A stretch of 64,000 nucleotides of DNA from Coturnix japonica (Eukaryota; Chordata; Aves; Galliformes; Phasianidae): assembly GCF_001577835.2 (NCBI RefSeq), contig NC_029547.1:62429110-62493109 (forward strand), in the 5' to 3' direction. Of this stretch, positions 58,262 to 64,000 are shown piece by piece (position 1 is the stretch's first letter; every line of letters starts with the position of its first letter). The translations under genes and the position numbers were made by a program. The notes beneath the pieces were generated by a model, which was given only the letters and a program-made list of their open reading frames with translations, did no database searches and was not told where the DNA came from.

Positions 58262-58630
58262 TCCCCATCCAAACTAAATCTTCTACTTAAAACCATTTCC
58301 TGCCAATATCTGCCCTTTCAAAGAGTAGGCTCCCTTCCTGTTTGTAGGCACCCTTTAGGTACTGAAAGTCTGCAGTGAGAACACCCCACAGCCTTCTCTT
58401 CTCCAGGCTGAACAAGCTCAGATTCCTCAGCCTTTCTTTGTAAGGGAGGTGCTCCAGCCCTCTGACCATCTTAGTAGCCCTCCTCTGGACCCTCTTCAAC
58501 AGCTCCCTGTCTTTCTTTTAATGGAGGCCCCAGACCTGGATGCACTACTCCAGATAGGGCCTCACGAGCACAGAATAGACACAATCACCTCCCTGTTCCT
58601 GCTGGCCACCCCTCTCCTAATGGAATATGT
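58262..58630 (-). mobile_element. CR1 LINE fragment downstream of SPINK4
   Basis: The minus strand encodes [20 protein letters not shown] and then [13 protein letters not shown]1 ORF2. Upstream on that strand is the AGGCCCTATCTGGAGTAGTG-type segment common to CR1. The 3' end of the element (towards 58262) is missing. It is older than the pair at SMU1. Confidence 0.9.
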
Positions 58631-58639
58631 ATAACCAAG

Positions 58640-61600
58640 TTGTGCAGCTTGAGTATGCAAGGGGTCCCTTTGCTCACATTGGCAGAGATCTGGCTAATAC
58701 GAGGTTTCCCACCTTAAGTCCATTCAGTTCTGCTCCAGATGACAAGTCCCTAGAGAATGACTGATTATGATTTCTGATCAGCTTCAACAAAGCTTCATGT
58801 TGCTTGGAGAAATGCTCCGCTGTAAAGTGAATCCTGTGCTCACCCACAAGACATCAAACTGCTTTGTCTTACCTCTGTACTCATGACTCATTTAAAGTTA
58901 CCAGGGAAAGGGTCCAATTGCATCATAAAGTCAAGTGAGCTGCCTGAAATCAGTGATCGCACTGTGAGTCTGTGCCAGTATCATGGCTGGTGTACCTGGC
59001 TGGTCAGTTACATGGTTCATCCCTCACATCCAGACCACAGCTGTTAGAGATTTAATGCTGCCACTGAAAATAATATTGAGAAGTATAAAATAACCATAGT
59101 TGGTCAATCATTGAGTTTCTTTTGACTTGGGGTCCCCAGAACCAAGACAGAGAGCAATGAGCAGGAACAAACACCTGTAGGAGGGTGCAACAGGGGATAA
59201 CTGTGCAGGGACAGAGCTATGGGACTGCAATCATTGTTTTGTCTAGAGGCAGCTGTTGTCATTAGAAGTTCTTCCTGGCCCTAGCCTTGCTGCCATCTGA
59301 AAACTATCAGCTATCAGTGACTATTACAAGGACAGAACAGTGGCTGTGAAAGCAAGATTACCCGGATTCATCTCCTTACTGCTTACCTTCAGTGCCTGGC
59401 TGTGAGTTCTGGAGAGGCAAACTGCCATTGATTCCCTGACATTGCCTTTTCACAAGCTTTGCATCCAGCCTGGCTAGTTACTCACAGCAGTCCAGAGGGC
59501 TTAACAACCCTGCTGTCCAGCTCTGGGCCCTCTCCACTTCTGCAGGGGTGGGGGCCACAACTGCATGCAGCCTGGTCTGCAATTCTGTTGCTGCACCACT
59601 CATCCACTCCCTGCTTCTGCAGCTCTGCAGGTCCCCATCTATCCCATAGGGCTCTCCTGAAAAAACCAGCAGCATCTTTCCCCCTTTCAGCCCTCAGATG
59701 AAGAAGGAGAAGTTAGAGGCTGAGAGAGCCAGAGAGCATGGGAAGCTGGCAGGTAGCGTGCACTGCACCTTGGGAACAGGCTTGATTGAGGTTTTTGCCC
59801 CATCCTGCCCCATGTCAGGTCACCATTCTGCAGGACAAAACTGGAAGCTGTGCCCCAACTTCTGCTAGAGTGACAGCTGCATGGCTGCCCATGCTGACCT
59901 CCTGGATACCTTTGGGTCCAGGCTGTGTCTGTTGATGGAGGAAGGAGAGGTATTCTCTGGCTGCTGCCTCGCAGTAGCAATGCCAGAAGGGTGGAAAACA
60001 ATAGTGAGGTTCACAATGCACTCTAATGAGGCTCCTCCACGTCCCGTCAAGGGAGCTGCATGTGGGTGAAGGTGGCCCAGGGCCAAAGGAAACAAGATGT
60101 GAACATGGGGAAGCAGTGCCTGGCACACTTGAAGCGTCCAGCTGTATTGGTTCACTCATCTGAAATTAGCCAGAAAGTTCAAAGTACAGCAGAAAGGACA
60201 AAGCTTGGGCTATATCTGCTGCAGAGTTCTTTTGTGCTGCAGCGCTGGCTGGGGACAGGAGGGCACTGAAGGCTCTGAAATGGTCCCAGCTGTGCCACCC
60301 TCACCTCAGAGCAGAGATAGCTCATGGCTGGGTGGTGGGGGTCTGTAATTTCCACACTGATATCCAACACCAAACATTCCCATAGGATCACCAGTTCACT
60401 TGCTTGGGATTTGGAGCAGTTGGTGCACAAGAACCAAACCTTCACAGGGATCTAGGTCTTGAGAGACGCAAGTGCAGGCTCAGTAAGATGCTAAAGCCCA
60501 TCTATCCCATTAAATACCTCTTACAGACCCTGAGAGCACATCAGCTCTTTCATTTATGAACAATTTTAATAAATTTACTACATACCCAACTGGAAAATGG
60601 GTGGAACAGTGTCAACCTTCACAGCACCATCTCCACTGTGTCCAGTGGCAATGTTTTGCTGAGTCAAGAGAGATTTATCAGACCTCAGCAGGCTCTGGAG
60701 TGACTGAGTGCTTCTCTCTGCCAGAAGACGTGTGGGTCAGAAGCTGAGTTTTGCACAGCCCAGGTAGACAGAGCTGTGGCATCAAGGCTGGCAGACCCCC
60801 GTGCCTCTGCAGCCAAGAGCATCCCTGTGTGGGTCTCAACCCATAGCTTGCCCTGGGCAGCCCACTCTGGCAGCCTAGAGCCCTCAACTCCCTGCAAAAC
60901 CTAAAGGTACTCATCCCTTCTCCTGCATTTCATATCAGCTGCCAGCAGCCCAGGGATCCCAGAACAGTTCTTTCTGAGCACTTCCAAATGTGATGTCCCC
61001 TGTGACCAGGTATGTGCTTTCCTCTTCCCCACACATGGTAATTCCAGGCTGCATGAGGCAGGGTGACTTGGGGTCATGCAGCATCACACAGCCTCACCAG
61101 CACAGCACACCTGGCCTTCACTTTTGACTGAGATACAAGAAACTCACACAAGTGACTCAGAAGCACCCCATCTCAGGATGTCACTTGCACTCCTCACCAG
61201 CCCTCGCATATCAGACCCTTCCCATATCTGCTGGGCTGCCACCACCCTGCTGGTTCGTTCGGGCCTTTTAAACTTGCCCCACCTCTCTGGAGGTACCACG
61301 TAATCTGCAAAGGACACAGAGGAGGAGCCCCAAGGGGAAGTGGTAACTGGGGGGATAAGCAGGAAAGCAGCAGAGATCACCACATTCCCCCAGGTTCCAT
61401 CTTAGGAAACCCCCAGGCATGAAATTTGTAGCTTGGCCTGGGACTGTCATGGATCTCCCAAGAGACTGCTGAGAGCAAAGTCTATGGGCACCCCCAGGAG
61501 CTGTTCTGATATAGGGCAAGTCAGCTGGGTTCACCCATGCCAAAACAGGTGAGAAACTCCTTGGGAGAAGCCACATTGTAGAGTTCTTCTCCCACTGCTT

Positions 61601-64000
61601 GAACCATTTGGAATTCACTGGATTTGGCTACTTCTGTCCCTGGGGGTCTCCTAAATGTGCCATGCCCTCAAGCTGTAAGCAGTCTGCTGTGAGGGGTGCA
61701 GGTACCTTCCCACAAGCACTTCAACAGCCCTCTGCAAATGCTTTTCTGACAGCTTACATCCCATTACAGATCTCAAAACAGATCCTGGGAGCCTAATAAC
61801 TCCTCCATGCATCTCATTCTGGAAATGAGCAGCAAGACCATGCAGCATCCTGCTGGGCCACGCAGTCCCTCTCTGCTCTAAAGGAGGGCGAGTCACAATT
61901 TGGCAGCAGCAAGCATGAGTTTCCTATCTGAAGCGGAACTGTTGTACAGAAACATCGGCATGTTTTGCAGTCCACATTGTAGGTCCTGGGCAGATACTCA
62001 CACATCTTTGAACTGTGATAAGGAGAATATTATTACCCTACTGGTGGCCTGGTCAGATAAGTTGTTTGCGGAGGACAGTCTGCATTTATTTCAAGCTCTC
62101 TTTCTGCTGCACCAGTAACTCCAGATTCCATTCCCAACAAAATCAGCCACTTCTTACTCGAGACTGCAAGGAGCAATGGACAATTTAGAGAAAGACGGCG
62201 ATTGTGCCAGCACTTCGCCTTCCTGCACAACCTTCAAGGAGGAACCTCTGTCAGGTAATGATGCACTTCTAACTCTTATGGGAAGGAAGAATGGTCCTTT
62301 TGTCACTAATACTTTCTAGGAAGGGATTACCGGTGTGGGGTTAGGGGATGGGGGGTGCATGTGTCATAGTAAATGCATGTGGCTTTTTCCAACCTGTTTT
62401 TCAGGTCACAAAGGCACCTATAAAGCACACAGAAAGGCTTCTCAACTTGAAGTTTCTCAGGCAGTTTCAATACATTGTCCCTTTGCAGACTGGGTCTCAC
62501 TGTACTTTTTGTTGGAGGGATTTTTCATTTCATTTCTGTATGGTTGTGTTCTCTGCTATGTAATTTCTTGTTGGGATGCAGGCGTCTCAGAGAGATTCTT
62601 CCCGCTGACTGCAGCAGGTGGCACGGCTTTGGAGCAGCCCTGGAGCACTCTGTTGGTCCAAATAGAAAAGAATGAGGGATGTTTTCTGGCTGTGCACAGT
62701 TATTTGCTTAGGATAGATTGGGGAGGAGACAGATAGCAAGCAGCTGGAAGCGCTTTTATGGCTCAGAAGGTATTTTGAAAGTGAAAGAAAGTTAGCTTGG
62801 CAGCCGCAAAGGAGCATGCGAGGGATGCGCATTTTGGCAGCCAGGCTGGAGCGCTGTGCAGATCCCACAGCTGCTGCTTGCAGCTCCGTTTCTGCAGGCT
62901 GCCTCTGGTCTCTGCAGCTGGCAGAGATGCCCTAACGTTGCTTCACACCCAGGCACACACACTGCCTGGCACAGCTGTAAGCTGTGCAGTCTGCGTGCAG
63001 TTCCATCTCAGAGGCTGCCCATCACTAGTACCATCTCTGGCCGTGCCAAGATGCCGCTGCCACTGCTGAGAAATCCTCACACTGTCTGTGCTTGTGGTGT
63101 CTTTCGCATCCATGCTGTACCCATCTTTTTCTCTTCTCTGTGGTCCAGGTAGGATGAAAGGTTTCAGGGAGGGGATCTGAGGAGGACGTTGAGACAGAGA
63201 TTCATTTATTAATTATCAGCAGATCAGATCTAATTTGAGTATGTGTCGGCTGCTGCTCTTAGGGTTCTTTCTTGGTTTGTTTCGGTTTGTTTTTTTGTTC
63301 TGCTTGTTTTGTTTTTAAATCTGTCCCGTACTGTGGCTTTTCACATGTTTAACTCAGGCACCTGAGGTACAGGAGCTGCAGTGCCAGGTTAGCCTCAGAA
63401 GTCCTTCTCACCTTGCCAGCTCTCCCAGCTGGCCAAAACGACCACTCTTCACTTATTTGACCTAACATTTGTAAGCTGAGTCCAAAGTAGAAGCTGGATC
63501 TGATTGCATCTACAGGGAGCAGGTCACTGTTACGGCTGCTTTTTACTCATGTGGTATTTGCTGAAACTGTGAAATCAAGTGCTTGTGCGAATTCCTCAGT
63601 GCATGTGTGGGAAGCTCCCTCTGCGCTCCAGGCAGCGGTGCTCCCGCTGCTATTTCTGCCAGTATAGGGGCCCAGAAATATGTCCCTGTATTCCCTGAAG
63701 GGAATGTTCATGTGCTATTTGATCTAAGACAGGTCCTAATAAAGACTCCACAAGCTGCAGCCCAAGGTAAAAAAAAAGTGGAGCTGACTTGATCAGAAAC
63801 CATAGAATTGACTGCACGTGGTCAGCAGTGTTACCTGTTAGGATCAGATGAGGGACAGAAGATTGGTGCTGGCTTTGGTGAAGGCCAGGTGTAGGCTGGG
63901 ATGTCGGGAAGCCATATGGGACCATATACGGCCCTTTGGCTCACCTTCCCCACCACAGACCTGTTCCCATGTTCTGCTAGACAAGGCCTTGTAGAAGGCT
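58640..64000. other. Right-hand intergenic region, no recognised gene
   Basis: This is 5.4 kb of mixed sequence. By human synteny BAG1 should follow SPINK4, but I recognise none of its exons on either strand. Two exon-like segments with splice-site motifs (59691-59752 and 60939-61009) and an interferon-response-like word (62777-62791) are described under findings. The open frames here resemble no known protein. Confidence 0.55.

Noticed and set aside
63050-63152. Possible first coding exon (ATG in the AAGATGCCGCTG context, then GTAGG)
   Set aside because: The 33-residue frame resembles no known protein and I could not find a partner exon.
58640-64000. BAG1, the next gene in the human order
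   Set aside because: Searched by eye on both strands for BAG-domain or ubiquitin-like sequence; none was recognised. It probably lies beyond the window.

Overview
This window is vertebrate nuclear DNA from a bird, most likely chicken or a close galliform. The evidence is split genes with GT-AG introns, several young CR1 LINE copies (the dominant bird retroposon), and a beta-1,4-galactosyltransferase 1 that closely resembles my memory of the chicken protein. The gene order DNAJA1 (+), SMU1 (-), B4GALT1 (-), SPINK4 (+) matches human 9p13, whose bird counterpart lies on chromosome Z. The chromosome is inferred from that synteny, not read from the sequence.

Layout. 1-5790 holds the last six coding exons of DNAJA1 (Hsp40 co-chaperone; the J-domain exons lie to the left of the window). 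5791-8660 is its 3' UTR and a short tail-to-tail spacer. 8665-17946 is complete SMU1 (12 coding exons, 513 aa, splicing factor), with a compact CpG-rich promoter to about 18060. 17013-18983 is a repeat cluster around that promoter: a CR1 in SMU1 intron 2, an inverted CR1 just upstream, then a solo LTR with flanking direct repeats. 18984-29065 is intergenic with two older CR1 remnants. 29068-48297 is complete B4GALT1 (6 coding exons, 353 aa, about 3.1 kb of 3' UTR) under a second CpG island. 48300-54700 is intergenic. 54734-57743 is complete SPINK4 (4 exons, 90 aa, secreted Kazal protein) with its TATA box and poly(A) signal, surrounded and interrupted by CR1 copies. 58640-64000 holds no gene I can recognise. 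The next gene in the human order, BAG1, was not found.

The genes do not form one pathway. DNAJA1 and SMU1 are housekeeping genes (protein folding; pre-mRNA splicing). B4GALT1 is a Golgi glycosyltransferase. SPINK4 is a small secreted protein of the protease-inhibitor family. SMU1 and B4GALT1 use CpG-island, TATA-less promoters, whereas SPINK4 has a TATA box, as expected of a tissue-restricted gene.

I do not see a previously undescribed system. The points most worth a second look are a possible 91-codon upstream ORF overlapping the SMU1 start, the inverted CR1 pair and solo LTR around the SMU1 promoter, the lack of the mammalian dual start in B4GALT1, the Leu at the predicted P1 site of SPINK4, and two phase-compatible exon-like segments at 59.7 and 60.9 kb.
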